64,000 nucleotides of DNA, from assembly GCA_039962225.1 (NCBI GenBank), contig JAMPKV010000024.1:1-64000 (forward strand), given 5' to 3'. Of this stretch, positions 18,401 through 26,536 are shown one piece after another. The translations under genes were made by a program, and so were the position numbers. The DNA is from Microcoleus sp. AS-A8. GTDB lineage: Bacteria; Cyanobacteriota; Cyanobacteriia; Cyanobacteriales; Coleofasciculaceae. Numbering within the stretch: position 1 is the stretch's first letter; each line of letters starts with the position of its first letter. The notes under the pieces are model-generated. The model worked only from the letters and a program-made list of their open reading frames with translations, was not told the origin of the DNA and did not search any database.

Positions 18401-19032
18401 AATAATACGGTTCCCCCCGTTCCAAGCATGAGAGTCAGCAATAGTTGTGCCTTCAGCTCTGACATCGTGGTGGTGGGGCTTTGACCCGTTTGGGCAACAT
18501 GGGTGGTAATCGCTTGGTTGGTGAGGTAGTAGCTGGTTGCGCCAATTCCGAGCGCAGGAAGTGTGCCAAATGCGATCGCCAAAAGGGTGGCTTTCGTACT
18601 CCATCGCAATTGCCGCCACCAGGGAGGACTCGATTCCTGACGGGATTGACTAGAGAGCGCTATGCTAAATGGCGGGTTCTTCAGCGTACTCGTAAACCCT
18701 TGGGGCATAGAGAGTTGCCCCAGATTTTGATGACTTCCCGGAGTCCCGATAGGGGGATGACTCAGACTGCCTGAAGACTCGTTCTCCAGTTGAACTAACG
18801 CCGTGCGAGCTAAGTCAGCCGTTGCCGAATCACCCGCCAGTCGGAGCGCTTCTCGCAATTCAGCTCTAGCTTTGTCCAAATCACCAGCTTCACGAGAGGC
18901 TGCACCTAGCCACATGCGAATTTTCGCATCTTGAGGCTGCTTAGCCGCCAAGTCGGAAAACGGTTGTATCGCCGCTTCATACTGTCCTTGCGAATGGGTT
19001 TTGGCTAGAGCTTGATCGAATTGATTTTTCAT
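15475..19032 (-). CDS. Phototaxis-type chemoreceptor with three DXCF cyanobacteriochrome GAF domains
   Basis: An 1185-residue PixJ-like receptor. In order: a TPR-like region (1-85), two membrane helices (about 148-172 and 195-220), HAMP (about 220-275), GAF1 (about 290-450), GAF2 (about 465-630), GAF3 (about 680-830), and a methyl-accepting output domain (about 880-1180). Each GAF has the bilin-attaching Cys-His pair (Cys380, Cys559, Cys763). Each also has a second cysteine 28 residues earlier in DTCF (Cys352), NPCF (Cys531) and DTCF (Cys735), the layout of DXCF cyanobacteriochromes, which usually sense blue/green light. GAF2 has Asn for the conserved Asp. Coiled-coil linkers rich in Glu/Arg/Gln separate the GAF domains. 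No che operon adjoins it. Confidence 0.88.
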   Translation of the reverse strand: MKNQFDQALAKTHSQGQYEAAIQPFSDLAAKQPQDAKIRMWLGAASREAGDLDKARAELREALRLAGDSATADLARTALVQLENESSGSLSHPPIGTPGSHQNLGQLSMPQGFTSTLKNPPFSIALSSQSRQESSPPWWRQLRWSTKATLLAIAFGTLPALGIGATSYYLTNQAITTHVAQTGQSPTTTMSELKAQLLLTLMLGTGGTVLLVGAIAAFLSHRASREISAATDAVEKLGRGELNTYLQVQGEDELSTLGTHINQLADQLQLQFSQQAAEVKQELLLNSISSSIREAFDTQDMFTTVVGEVRAALKADRVIVYRFNPDWSGTMIAESVGRGWPPSLGAQINDTCFKDRYVIPYQKGRIRATNDIYNAGLSDCHIRQLETFSVKANLVVPIIADRQLHGLLITHQCSGSRTWKETEIDFLKQVATQMGFALNQEILLKKEETLRKQQEAEAERARLLNEITSNIRESLDTDYIFNTAVVETRAALQADRVVVYRFESEGHGMIVAESVARGWPSALGLQMANPCFENRYVILYEKGRVKANEDISKADLSDCHLRQLETLSVKANLIVPVIVDRQLHGLLIAHQCSAPRTWKEIEIDFFKQVANQVGVALDQAMLLQQQETLRKQKEAEAERARLLAEAAEMAALEQRQQQEAEAKRARAFAEMTKQILRSLNLEDIFSTTVRQVKQALKADRVLIYRFDSDWSGTMIAESVDSNWTIALGAEVEDTCFKGNHGGLYRKGRVRATNDIYQANLTKCHIKLLERFEVKANLVAPILIRDELLGLLIAHQCAKPRDWQEEEINWLAQVATQVGIAIEQATLLDQREQARQEAQASFQEQRQQKEALQRQLAELLSEVKGAAKGDLTVFAEVKEGEIGTVADFFNSIIASLRGIVTQVKQAAVQVNVSLGENEGAIRQLSDQALTQAEEITRTLGSVEQMTLSIQAVAESAHRAAAVARSASTTAQAGGQAMERTVQGILKLRATVGETSKKVKRLGQSSQEISKAVYLIQQIAQATNMLALNAGIQTARENEDVQSFTAVAEEISELAERSTAATQEIEYIVETIQRETNEVVEAMELGTSQVVEGTYLVEETKDSLGQILEVSHQIDELVQSISSATVSQAQTSLAVTNLMQKIARVSEQTSESSHQISRSLQQTVAVAQELQSSVGVFKVDTDNSYGF

Positions 19033-19690
19033 GAGAGAACGGGACTACCTTAGGTAAGACGTTGACATCAGTCAGATTGCAGCGATGAGGACACCCTGGC
19101 TAAGTCCTGGTTCGGGAGGAACTTTTCTCACTGGGTTCGTTATACAGACGCACGCATTGGCAGCTTTTGAAACGTTTGGCTCACTTCAAAAGCTCTGTCC
19201 GTAACGACACTCAGCACCCGACGCCATTGCGTCACATGCGTCACACGATTTGGCAGAACACCTGAATCAAAAACTTTGGCTTGTGGAGCAGCAGTCAAGG
19301 AATAACTGGAGTGGTGTGGAGATGCCTAAAAGTATGACTGCTGGCGTCACTATCAATTTTTATGTAAAATTACTCAACGATGTGAAATTCAGTGTAACAT
19401 TTAATGCCTGGGTGTTAAGTGTAATGGCTGAGTTTAATGTAAAGCTGTGTTAAAGATTTTCCCAACGACAGCTAGTGCAGCATGGCGGAAATAACTATCC
19501 AGTTGAAAAAGCTTAAAAAGCTTACTGTATAAACTTTCTTTCCTTCTGCCTCCTGCCTTCTTCCTTCTGCCTTCTTGTACTAGCTTGTATCCTATCTCAA
19601 TGATGAACTCAGTAATAGCACTGTACCTCAGCCGTATTGCCGAATCTTGCTCCGCATAATTACTGAAAATGAGGAGATGGGGGGTAAGTT
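19033..19690. other. Intergenic region with a cluster of TGT-A-ATT motifs
   Basis: There is no convincing gene in 19033-19690. Between about 19358 and 19452, degenerate copies of tgt(a/g)aaatt recur (tgtaaaatta, tgtgaaattc, tgtaacattt, tgtaatggc, tgtaaagctg, tgttaaag) at irregular 12-30 base spacing. Such arrays resemble transposase-binding ends of Tn7-like elements, but no transposition gene is present. A minus-strand frame at 19434-19706 is driven by low-complexity repeats and is not credible. Confidence 0.35.
19537..19577. repeat. Pyrimidine-rich simple repeat (cttctgcct type)
   Basis: Repeated cttctgcct/cctgcctt units form a short pyrimidine tract, a common cyanobacterial intergenic low-complexity repeat. 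A related purine-strand form occurs near 38540. Confidence 0.6.
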
Positions 19691-20887
19691 TTAGTGAAGT
19701 GCCCAAGCTAAGAAACGCTCGGTATAGTAGAGGGCTAGCTGATTGCTAGGGCCGTGAAAGATGGCGTCGAAGGCATGTTCTGCCCAAGGAATTTCCAGCA
19801 GGATAGCCTTACTCTGGGCTGCAAGCAGGCGTTTGTGCATATTCCGCGCAAAGCGTACTTCGACGATATGGTCGCGACTGCCATGCACGAGTAGCGTCGG
19901 TGGGAGTGGGCGTGTCACATAAGTGATGGGTGACGCTTTAACGTATTTTTCAGGTTGTTCATCCGGTGAACCCCCTAAAAAGGATTCGAGTACTGCACGG
20001 ACATTGTAGGGATCGGGTTTGGGTGGGTCTCGGTATCCTTGAGTGAGGTTGAATGGCCCATAGTAGCTCACAACCGCCCGGACAGGTAAAGCATCGGGTT
20101 GATAGGCGGTTAACATCGCCAGATGTCCTCCGGCGGAACGTCCGAGTAAGGCGATGCGGGTGATATCGGTTTCATACTCAGCGGCGTGCTGCTGGATAAA
20201 GGTGAGTGCAGCACGGACATCATCAAGTTGAGCCGGAAACTGGTAACGGGGTGCATGACGATAAGCGATCGCAAACACCGTATAACCTCGATGTGCCATG
20301 TAACGGCTGAAGTCTGCATAATGGGAGGCGCTACCGCTTTGCCAACCCCCTCCATAAATAATCACAATGGCAGGGTATTGTCCCACTTGGGGAGGGCGGT
20401 AGATATTCAGATTCAACGGTACGCCATCGGGGGCGGCAAATTGGATATCCGGGGTGTAGCGTACCGGTAGCTGAGGGATGCCTCGGAAGGCATCCGCGAG
20501 GATAAAGGGATGAGGGCGCAACTGAATTTGCACCGATGGGGGAATCTGCTGTTCATAGTTTGCACCTAAGCTATCACGCATCACTCCTGACATCTGCTGC
20601 TCAGTGGCAGGTAGTTGTACCAAAGGCAAAATACTTAAGACAAGTCCGAGCAAACTCGCGCCCAAAGTCCAGCGTTGCAACCAACTTTGGTGTCCTCCTA
20701 ACCATGACACTCCCACCGCAATCACATTCAGGACTACTAGCCAAGGGCTGACTTCGGGTACGCCCACTCCCAAGGGTAGGAGAGACATAGTGGGAGCTGG
20801 GATCACAATCCAGCTACTTAAGAATAGGCTGGTGCTACTTAACAGCAGTGCCAGCCAGGGTAATACTGCCCTAATGGGATAAAACAT
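19691..20887 (-). CDS. Alpha/beta hydrolase (esterase/lipase) with N-terminal membrane segments
   Basis: About 398 residues from ATG at 20887; a TTG seven codons upstream is less likely. The first 100 or so residues contain three hydrophobic helices, suggesting membrane attachment. The catalytic domain resembles the hormone-sensitive-lipase/BD-FAE group: oxyanion-hole segment IIYGGGWQSG (Tyr where HGGG is usual), nucleophile Ser in LLGRSAGGHLAM, a probable Asp in VHGSRDHIVEV and His in WAEHAFD. The active site therefore appears complete. The substrate is unknown. It is followed on the same strand by no close partner; the GMC oxidoreductase upstream ends 54 bases before its extended frame and could share its transcript. 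Confidence 0.82.
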   Translation of the reverse strand: MFYPIRAVLPWLALLLSSTSLFLSSWIVIPAPTMSLLPLGVGVPEVSPWLVVLNVIAVGVSWLGGHQSWLQRWTLGASLLGLVLSILPLVQLPATEQQMSGVMRDSLGANYEQQIPPSVQIQLRPHPFILADAFRGIPQLPVRYTPDIQFAAPDGVPLNLNIYRPPQVGQYPAIVIIYGGGWQSGSASHYADFSRYMAHRGYTVFAIAYRHAPRYQFPAQLDDVRAALTFIQQHAAEYETDITRIALLGRSAGGHLAMLTAYQPDALPVRAVVSYYGPFNLTQGYRDPPKPDPYNVRAVLESFLGGSPDEQPEKYVKASPITYVTRPLPPTLLVHGSRDHIVEVRFARNMHKRLLAAQSKAILLEIPWAEHAFDAIFHGPSNQLALYYTERFLAWALH

Positions 20888-20961
20888 AGATGATTTCGTA
20901 ATGAGCAATCAAATATAGCTAGTTTATTTGAGTTTTGACTTTTGAATTCCGCGAAGCGGTA

Positions 20962-22530
20962 CTAGGTACTTTTTTTAATCAGGTCGGCGGCTTTTTCAGC
21001 AATCATAATAGTAGGAGCATTGGTGTTACCTCCAACGATGGAAGGCATAATCGACGCATCCACAACCCGAAGCCCCTGTACTCCATGAACCTGGAGTCGA
21101 GAGTTAACTACCGCCATTGCATCATTGCCCATCTTACAGGTACCTACTGGGTGATATAACGTTTGGGCATGGTTGCGAATAAATTCCTGGATATCTTCTT
21201 CCTGCTGTACCTGATCTCCAGGGACTAATTCCTCTCCCCGAAATGAATCAAACGCTCTCGCTTGTACGATTTTCCGAGCTATTTTTACGCCCTCTACTAA
21301 AGGCGGTAAATCGGCTTCATTGGCTAAGTAGTTGGGCTGAATCAGGGGTGGTTCTAAGGGATTATTTGAGCGTAATTTAATGTTGCCCTTGCTTTGGGGA
21401 TACAACAAAGCTGGCCCTAAAGTAAATCCATGCCCTTCAGGTTTGGTAAAACCATGATTTAAGAAGTAAACGGGAGCAAAAAGAAATTGCAGATCAGGGC
21501 AAGACAAATCCGGTTTGCTTTTTACAAAACCGCCAGCCTCCCCCACATTAGACGTGAGCGGCCCTTTTTTCAAAAGTAGGTATTTCAGAAAATTGTCAGG
21601 TGTTTTGGCATTCTCCAGAGATAGGGGTTGAGTACATTGGTAAGCTACAGGTACAGCCAGATGATCTTGCAGATTTTGCCCTACTCCAGGTAAATCCACG
21701 ACTATAGGAATACCCAAATCCTGAAGATGTTCAGCCGCACCAATTCCCGAAAGCATCAATAGCTGAGGAGAGTTAATGGCTCCCCCACTTAAAATCACTT
21801 CCTTGGAGATGGAAATTTGATGGATTTTACCGTTTTGAATGTAGGTTAAACCAACAATCTTTGTGCCTTCAAACATTAACTGCGTAACTTGGGCACGAGT
21901 TTGAATCGTGAGGTTGGAGCGATGCCGGATTGGTTTTAAATAAGCAGCAGCAGTACTATGACGCTTGCCTTTTTTTTGAGTGACTTGATAAAAACCGAAG
22001 CCTTCCTGTTGCAACCCATTAAAATCGCGATTTTCAGGCCATCCCACCTCTTGACAAGCTTCCAAGAAAACAGAAGAAAGTGGATTGATGTAGCGCAAAT
22101 TTCCGACATTCAGCAGCCCGTCTGTACCGTGATATTGGCAAGCCCCACGCTCTTGATTTTCGGCTTTTTTGAAATAGGGAAGGACTTGAGAAGAGTTCCA
22201 TCCTTCATTGCCTAAATCATGCCAATGGTCATAGTTGAGGCTGTTGCCCCGAATATAAATCATGGCGTTCAGGGAACTACTTCCACCCAGTACCTTTCCA
22301 CGAGGCCAGTAAAGCTCTCGGTTATTTAGGTAAGCTTGTTTTTCAGTGTAATAAGCCCAGTCATACTCGGTTTTCAATAATTTGGAGAAAGCCGCAGGAA
22401 TATGAATGGCTTGCGGTTGATCGGATGCCCCTGCTTCTAGCAGTAATACTGTAGTTTTAGACTCTTCCGTGAGGCGGTTCGCCAGCACACAACCGGCTGA
22501 GCCAGCGCCAATGATTGCATAGTCATACAT
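20962..22530 (-). CDS. GMC-family oxidoreductase (choline dehydrogenase-like)
   Basis: A 522-residue glucose-methanol-choline flavoprotein starting at ATG 22530 (MYDYAIIGAGSAGCVLANRL), where the FAD-binding beta-alpha-beta begins at once; a longer frame to 22569 lacks family similarity. Signatures are WPRGKVLGGSSSLNAMIYIRG (GMC signature 1), SGGAINSPQLLMLSGIG (signature 2) and, near the C-terminus, HPVGTCKMG with the catalytic His, and the NTNAPTIMIAEKAADLI end. It is similar in length and pattern to BetA-type alcohol dehydrogenases. A betaine-type importer lies about 5 kb away, but a choline-to-betaine role is only a possibility; no betaine aldehyde dehydrogenase is present here. Confidence 0.88.
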   Translation of the reverse strand: MYDYAIIGAGSAGCVLANRLTEESKTTVLLLEAGASDQPQAIHIPAAFSKLLKTEYDWAYYTEKQAYLNNRELYWPRGKVLGGSSSLNAMIYIRGNSLNYDHWHDLGNEGWNSSQVLPYFKKAENQERGACQYHGTDGLLNVGNLRYINPLSSVFLEACQEVGWPENRDFNGLQQEGFGFYQVTQKKGKRHSTAAAYLKPIRHRSNLTIQTRAQVTQLMFEGTKIVGLTYIQNGKIHQISISKEVILSGGAINSPQLLMLSGIGAAEHLQDLGIPIVVDLPGVGQNLQDHLAVPVAYQCTQPLSLENAKTPDNFLKYLLLKKGPLTSNVGEAGGFVKSKPDLSCPDLQFLFAPVYFLNHGFTKPEGHGFTLGPALLYPQSKGNIKLRSNNPLEPPLIQPNYLANEADLPPLVEGVKIARKIVQARAFDSFRGEELVPGDQVQQEEDIQEFIRNHAQTLYHPVGTCKMGNDAMAVVNSRLQVHGVQGLRVVDASIMPSIVGGNTNAPTIMIAEKAADLIKKST

Positions 22531-22784
22531 AGGGTTTCTTTCTTTTAGTTTGCGTTGAAAACACCTCAAACGGATATTAATTCAAACCTATGCTTTTCTA
22601 TCGCCGTCTTTGAGAAACCCTCTGAGAGACGGTGAACTCTTGTAAGGACAAAATGCCAAAATTTCTTTTACAAAAGTGTCAGGGCCGAAGAGATGGTATA
22701 GAGAAGGAAACTCACTCCTGATTGACTCCTGAACCCTGACACCGATGTTCACAGGAAAACAATCGAACAACAGGTGTGTAGCTG

Positions 22785-23210
22785 TTATGGCGTACTCGCA
22801 CGAACAGGGCCGTTGTAGTCCATGGTTACATTGCCGTCTGTAGAAACAGTGACCACGTTCTCATAGGAGGGAGTCGTCTCACCTGGCATACTGCCTTTGA
22901 AGGTGAATGTCCAGGTTCCATTCCCATTGTCTACATAGGGGGACTGAGCCGCTGGCCCATGCATGGACGTTTCAGCGCGATAGTAACCTAAACCCCCATT
23001 CGCCCTTTCCGCTGCTTGTCGTGCTAAATTTTTGGCGCGATTGAGGTTCCGGAGAACGTTGCTGTCCAGTTGACGCTCGGTCGTTGTACCCTCAGTTCCC
23101 TCAGTTGTAGAAGGTGTCTGCTCGCTAGGTGTCTGGGCGACAAGAGGCAATGAACCAAGCGTTAAAGCCGTTAGCACGGTTACACAAGCCAAAGCACTTT
23201 GTTTGAACAT
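22785..23210 (-). CDS. Small secreted hypothetical protein
   Basis: About 141 residues from ATG 23210 (MFKQSALACV). Residues 1-25 form a clear signal peptide ending LPLVAQ. A Thr/Ser/Glu-rich linker follows (TPSEQTPSTTEGTEGTTTE), then a helical segment and a small beta-rich domain with WTFTFKGSMPGETTPSY. I do not recognise the family. The pattern resembles secreted cyanobacterial proteins of unknown function. It is about 70 bases downstream of the phosphodiester glycosidase gene on the same strand and could be cotranscribed. A weak hairpin (ccgtct...agacgg near 22600-22635) lies downstream. Confidence 0.6.
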   Translation of the reverse strand: MFKQSALACVTVLTALTLGSLPLVAQTPSEQTPSTTEGTEGTTTERQLDSNVLRNLNRAKNLARQAAERANGGLGYYRAETSMHGPAAQSPYVDNGNGTWTFTFKGSMPGETTPSYENVVTVSTDGNVTMDYNGPVRASTP

Positions 23211-23281
23211 GATAGATTTCCCCTTTTTCTCTCTAAGCAAGTATGTACTTTTTTAAGTCCAAGCTAGAGATGTATTTTTTT

Positions 23282-24172
23282 TCACTCCTGAATCAGTAAA
23301 ACAGAAAAAACCTCCCGCCTGACCCAATTTCCCTTTTCATTCACTTTCCCGTAAACCGTCTTGCCTTTGTAATAGAAACTAGAGGAGCTTCCCCCATCCA
23401 GATTCATGGCTTGCTCAACGCCTTGAGCTTTCATGAAGGCGGCTAACGCGGGCAAGGATAAGCCGGAGGTGGTGGGGGCTTCTGGCTTTTGAGCCACCAT
23501 GACCACTAGCAGGCTACCATCACGGGTCATCCCGATCGCACTTCGAGCATTAGGCCGCTTGCTCCCTAGTGGGTCTCGTATGATTTTACCGTTGGCCAAG
23601 TCTACAAAACCTTCTGGAACTTCGGTCAACTCTGGCAATAAGCGGGGGCCACCGCCTAGGGCATCCAAGAGTTGGCATCCGGTGAGAGAAGCTTCATGGT
23701 GAAGGGCAATATCATAACGAATTGTTTGACCACAACGGTAGCGCCGGAATTCCGTCCGGTTGAGGATTTTCTGGAAGTAAGGGATTAATTTGGGATTGTT
23801 CATCAGTCGCTTGTTCTGCCTGGGGTCTGCCACCCAGACGCCTTGCTGCATCACATAGGAGGTAGATTGTTGGTTTTCTGGATCGAAGAAGCCTCCATTG
23901 ATGGCTGCGATCGCTCCGTGTTTCTGGGCAAAGCTTTCTAGAGAACTTAATCGTGGGGAGATGACGGGAGTCAGCACAAAACGACTTGATGCGGGAATCA
24001 ACAGAGTGTGAACTATGCTTTGTTGTATTCGGTGGGTTTGGTATTGGAGGTCTTTTTGGGCAGAAGGTGAAACGCTTGAAGAGGGAAAAAAGGCTGGTTT
24101 GCGATCGGGTCTACAGGACAGCAGCATCCCCAACCCCATTAAGCTCAAGCTCAATAACAAGATTTTTCTCAA
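23282..24172 (-). CDS. Lipoprotein with phosphodiester glycosidase (NAGPA-like) domain
   Basis: About 296 residues. The start is most likely TTG at 24172, eight bases after GAGG; this gives a compact lipoprotein signal (MRKILLLSL...GMLLSC) whose lipobox cysteine follows LLS. The catalytic domain has AAINGGFFD, a central SAIGMTRDGSLLVVM and the C-terminal AMNLDGGSSSSFYYKG, the standard motifs of the NAGPA/phosphodiester glycosidase family. Such enzymes remove or trim glycan phosphodiesters in the envelope. The protein would be tethered to a membrane facing the periplasm. The precise substrate is unknown. Confidence 0.83.
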   Translation of the reverse strand: MRKILLLSLSLMGLGMLLSCRPDRKPAFFPSSSVSPSAQKDLQYQTHRIQQSIVHTLLIPASSRFVLTPVISPRLSSLESFAQKHGAIAAINGGFFDPENQQSTSYVMQQGVWVADPRQNKRLMNNPKLIPYFQKILNRTEFRRYRCGQTIRYDIALHHEASLTGCQLLDALGGGPRLLPELTEVPEGFVDLANGKIIRDPLGSKRPNARSAIGMTRDGSLLVVMVAQKPEAPTTSGLSLPALAAFMKAQGVEQAMNLDGGSSSSFYYKGKTVYGKVNEKGNWVRREVFSVLLIQE

Positions 24173-24629
24173 TCGCTTTTCCTCTTTTCCTCTCAAAGCT
24201 TATTAGAGAACAGTGTAAAGTTATGGGGTCAATGATTTAACATAGGGACAAGGATGAGTGGCTCAGCCTTGGGGATGATCAATACCTGGGATTTGGGTGC
24301 CCCCAATAATTTTTTTTAGCTATTAGCTTGGAGAGCGTATATAGGATACCTATATAGGTTGAAGTAGCTCTTCGACGAGTGACAGTTATTAATCTGGTCT
24401 ATGGGTACATTGTTTAGAGTTTATAGAGTTTAACATTAATTGCTAAGTTCTAAATCGCTAACCATCATCTCCTCATTACCCCCACAATCAATTAGTTGAA
24501 CAGGTGTTTAGGCTCTTGATTAGGCAGTCGAGCAGCGATCGTGTCTGAGCCTAAATTTGTGAAAAGTCTTAACCGTTGAGCGTCACTCACCGGATTGTTG
24601 TGAATTTTTAATTTTTGGGAGATTGAATT
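24173..24629. other. Intergenic region between divergent genes
   Basis: No gene is visible. A direct repeat tatatagg occurs twice near 24339-24360. The stretch must contain promoters for the divergent genes on either side, but no individual promoter could be assigned with confidence. Confidence 0.5.
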
Positions 24630-25370
24630 ATGGTTCGTTCTATAGCTCCGCTCGTTTACTACGACCGAGTTGATGGCACATATATCAAAATTGGTACGGG
24701 AAGTTGGCTGCATTGGCTAGCCCAGAAAGAAAGCTTCAAGTATGAATCATTTTGGGGGTCTTTTATCGCTTGTAAAGAGCAGCAAGGGGAAGAAACCTTT
24801 TGGATAGCTTATCGGCGTGTAAAAGAGCAACAAAGATGTGCTAACTTGGGCCTTAGTGAAGACTTAACCGTCGAAAATTTGCTAGATACAGCTAAAAAGC
24901 TAAGTGCTAGTAATATGAAGCCTTGGGAAGGTAAGCATTCAACCCTAAACCTTTATGAAACTCTTGATCATCAATCAGAAACTATTTCTAAAGCCATAGA
25001 GATGAATGCGGCTCGTCAGTGGTGCATTTTTTATACACATCCCGATGGACGACAGGAGTTTTTGGGTGCCTCTTGGGACAAGGAACAAGCTTTTACTCAC
25101 CTGCAAAATCTCTTATCGCCAGATTTACCGTCTGAATTAATAGGTGGCTTACCAGGTAAAATATCAAACCGCTATGAAGTGAGAGAGGAATTGGTTATAC
25201 CTATTGGCTACACACAGACAGGATCGGATAGAAATAATTTTAACTCTCAAACATCCATCCAAGAAGTAGAACTCCGTACTCAGATTTCACAGTTACGGCA
25301 GCAAATCTCAAAATTGCAAAAGCAATTAGATCAAGAACAACATCTTAATACCAATTTCATTTGGAATTGA
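24630..25370 (+). CDS. Hypothetical protein with transposase-arm-like N-terminal segment and C-terminal coiled coil
   Basis: A 246-residue protein not assigned to a family. In residues about 24-85, GSWLHWLAQKESFKYES...FIACKE...FWIAYRRVKEQQRCANLGLSEDLTVENL follows the pattern (W-L...S-F...F-x-A-x-K-E...W-x-A-Y-R-R...L-G-x-S-E-D-L-T) that also occurs in some cyanobacterial HTH and mobile-element proteins as a small beta-rich DNA-associated domain. The last 40 residues are a Gln/Leu-rich coiled coil. GGGAG precedes the ATG. It stands alone between repeat-rich intergenic regions. Confidence 0.55.
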   Translation: MVRSIAPLVYYDRVDGTYIKIGTGSWLHWLAQKESFKYESFWGSFIACKEQQGEETFWIAYRRVKEQQRCANLGLSEDLTVENLLDTAKKLSASNMKPWEGKHSTLNLYETLDHQSETISKAIEMNAARQWCIFYTHPDGRQEFLGASWDKEQAFTHLQNLLSPDLPSELIGGLPGKISNRYEVREELVIPIGYTQTGSDRNNFNSQTSIQEVELRTQISQLRQQISKLQKQLDQEQHLNTNFIWN

Positions 25371-25427
25371 ATAGTGCAGTAGAATACCGTTAAAAATATA
25401 CGTTTTTTATTTAATGTTTTTCTTGAT

Positions 25428-25646
25428 TTACGCAAACGGAATTAAAACTTGTTGAGGAAGTTTTAAATAATTGTTCTGCCCCTCAGAGTTGACTGGAAGT
25501 TCGCCGATCAACTCTGTACCTTGCTGTAAAGCAGAATTATAATTAAGTTAATCTTTGAGGTTGGAAACAACAATTTTGTGGCAAATGGCTAACCCCAAAC
25601 CTGTGCCCTTCTCTACAGGTTTGCTCGTTTAAAATGGGTCAAATAT
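25428..25646 (-). pseudogene. Relic of a histidine-kinase ATPase domain
   Basis: The minus strand reads IFDPF, then an in-frame TAA, then TSKPVEKGTGLGLAICHKIV (the G2 box of an HATPase domain). After another stop comes a degenerate end, NSALQQGTELIGELPV, matching the usual S-x-L-G-Q-G-T-E-F-x-I-x-L-P ending. No dimerisation or sensor domain remains upstream. This is a decayed kinase 3' end. Confidence 0.75.
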
Positions 25647-25653
25647 AGCAAAA

Positions 25654-25728
25654 GGCACCGGAGTTTTAGTGAGGAGGTACCGGAGATCAGACGAGGAGGC
25701 AGACCGGAGCTTTAGTGAGGACAGAAGG
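25654..25728. repeat. Tandem ccggag-type dispersed repeat, three units
   Basis: Three adjoining units of 22-29 bases share ggca(ga)ccggag...agtgagga, the last ending acagaagg. Related copies occur at 38515-38556 and 52353-52412. No coding role is evident. Confidence 0.75.
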
Positions 25729-25838
25729 GATGCAGATTGACGGGTCTTGGTTTCAGTATTTTGCGAGAGTCCTAATTGCCTTGGCGACTGCTATATCTTC
25801 TTGATTACCAGCCATACCTGCTTAAAATTTACCTTCTT

Positions 25839-26006
25839 TCATTGGTCATTGGGTATTTGGGCTGGATCGAGAGCTAGATTCTCAGAGTTTATGCCAACCG
25901 AGTGACCCGATGCTTGAAACAATGTAACACCGATGGTGAGTAATGCTGGGTCAGCGGCTATGGCTAGCACTATTGTTATAATCATTGCTTCTATTAGCCT
26001 TTTCAT
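25839..26006 (-). CDS. Possible small membrane or secreted peptide
   Basis: A 55-residue frame from ATG 26006, with GAGGAG eight bases upstream. Its N-terminus (MKRLIEAMIITIVLAIAADP) is a basic-hydrophobic signal or membrane segment, followed by a polar tail. No family is recognised, and its short length means it could be a chance frame; the good ribosome-binding site and signal-like start are the only support. Confidence 0.35.
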   Translation of the reverse strand: MKRLIEAMIITIVLAIAADPALLTIGVTLFQASGHSVGINSENLALDPAQIPNDQ

Positions 26007-26021
26007 CACCCATCTCCTCAT

Positions 26022-26536
26022 TCAAATAACGAAATCCTGGACTTGACTTGTTAAACATTTAAATTCCGTAATAATTTTTAAAAAAGCAATGACTATTAAC
26101 CAGATCTATTACTAGTCTAGCCAGAGAATATAAAACTATAGTTAATTTGTTGATTTATTGAGCCAGCTTTTTTATTGATTTGATAAAGTTTTAAATTCTC
26201 CAGTGAGAAATAAATCTTAGTTTGAATTTTCTTAAAGATATTGCAATGTTTTTTTAATACAGACCTGTATTACCCCTTAAATCTCCAGTAGGGTAGAGAG
26301 CCTAACATTACCTTGATTAAAGAATGGCTAATGAGGCTCAAATCGTGTGCGTGTGGGGTGGGTAAGATGCTCAGTCTGTTTCTTAGCTCAATTTTCAGGA
26401 CTGACATCGCATTTCTAATTGAGTGGTAATTTGTAGCTTGAGAATCTTACCCGTGTAGGCTGGAATTGTATGTCTCGAATGTTAAAAATAAAAGAGGAAG
26501 GCTAGAGCATCGGCGCATCAATTCTCAATCAATCCT
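26022..26536. other. A/T-rich intergenic region
   Basis: About 500 bp of A/T-rich sequence without a convincing reading frame, RNA gene or strong repeat. Confidence 0.5.

Noticed and set aside
19434-19706. Minus-strand 90-codon frame before the esterase gene
   Set aside because: Its middle is a translation of a purine-rich simple repeat (RRKKAGGRRK) and it has no conserved features.
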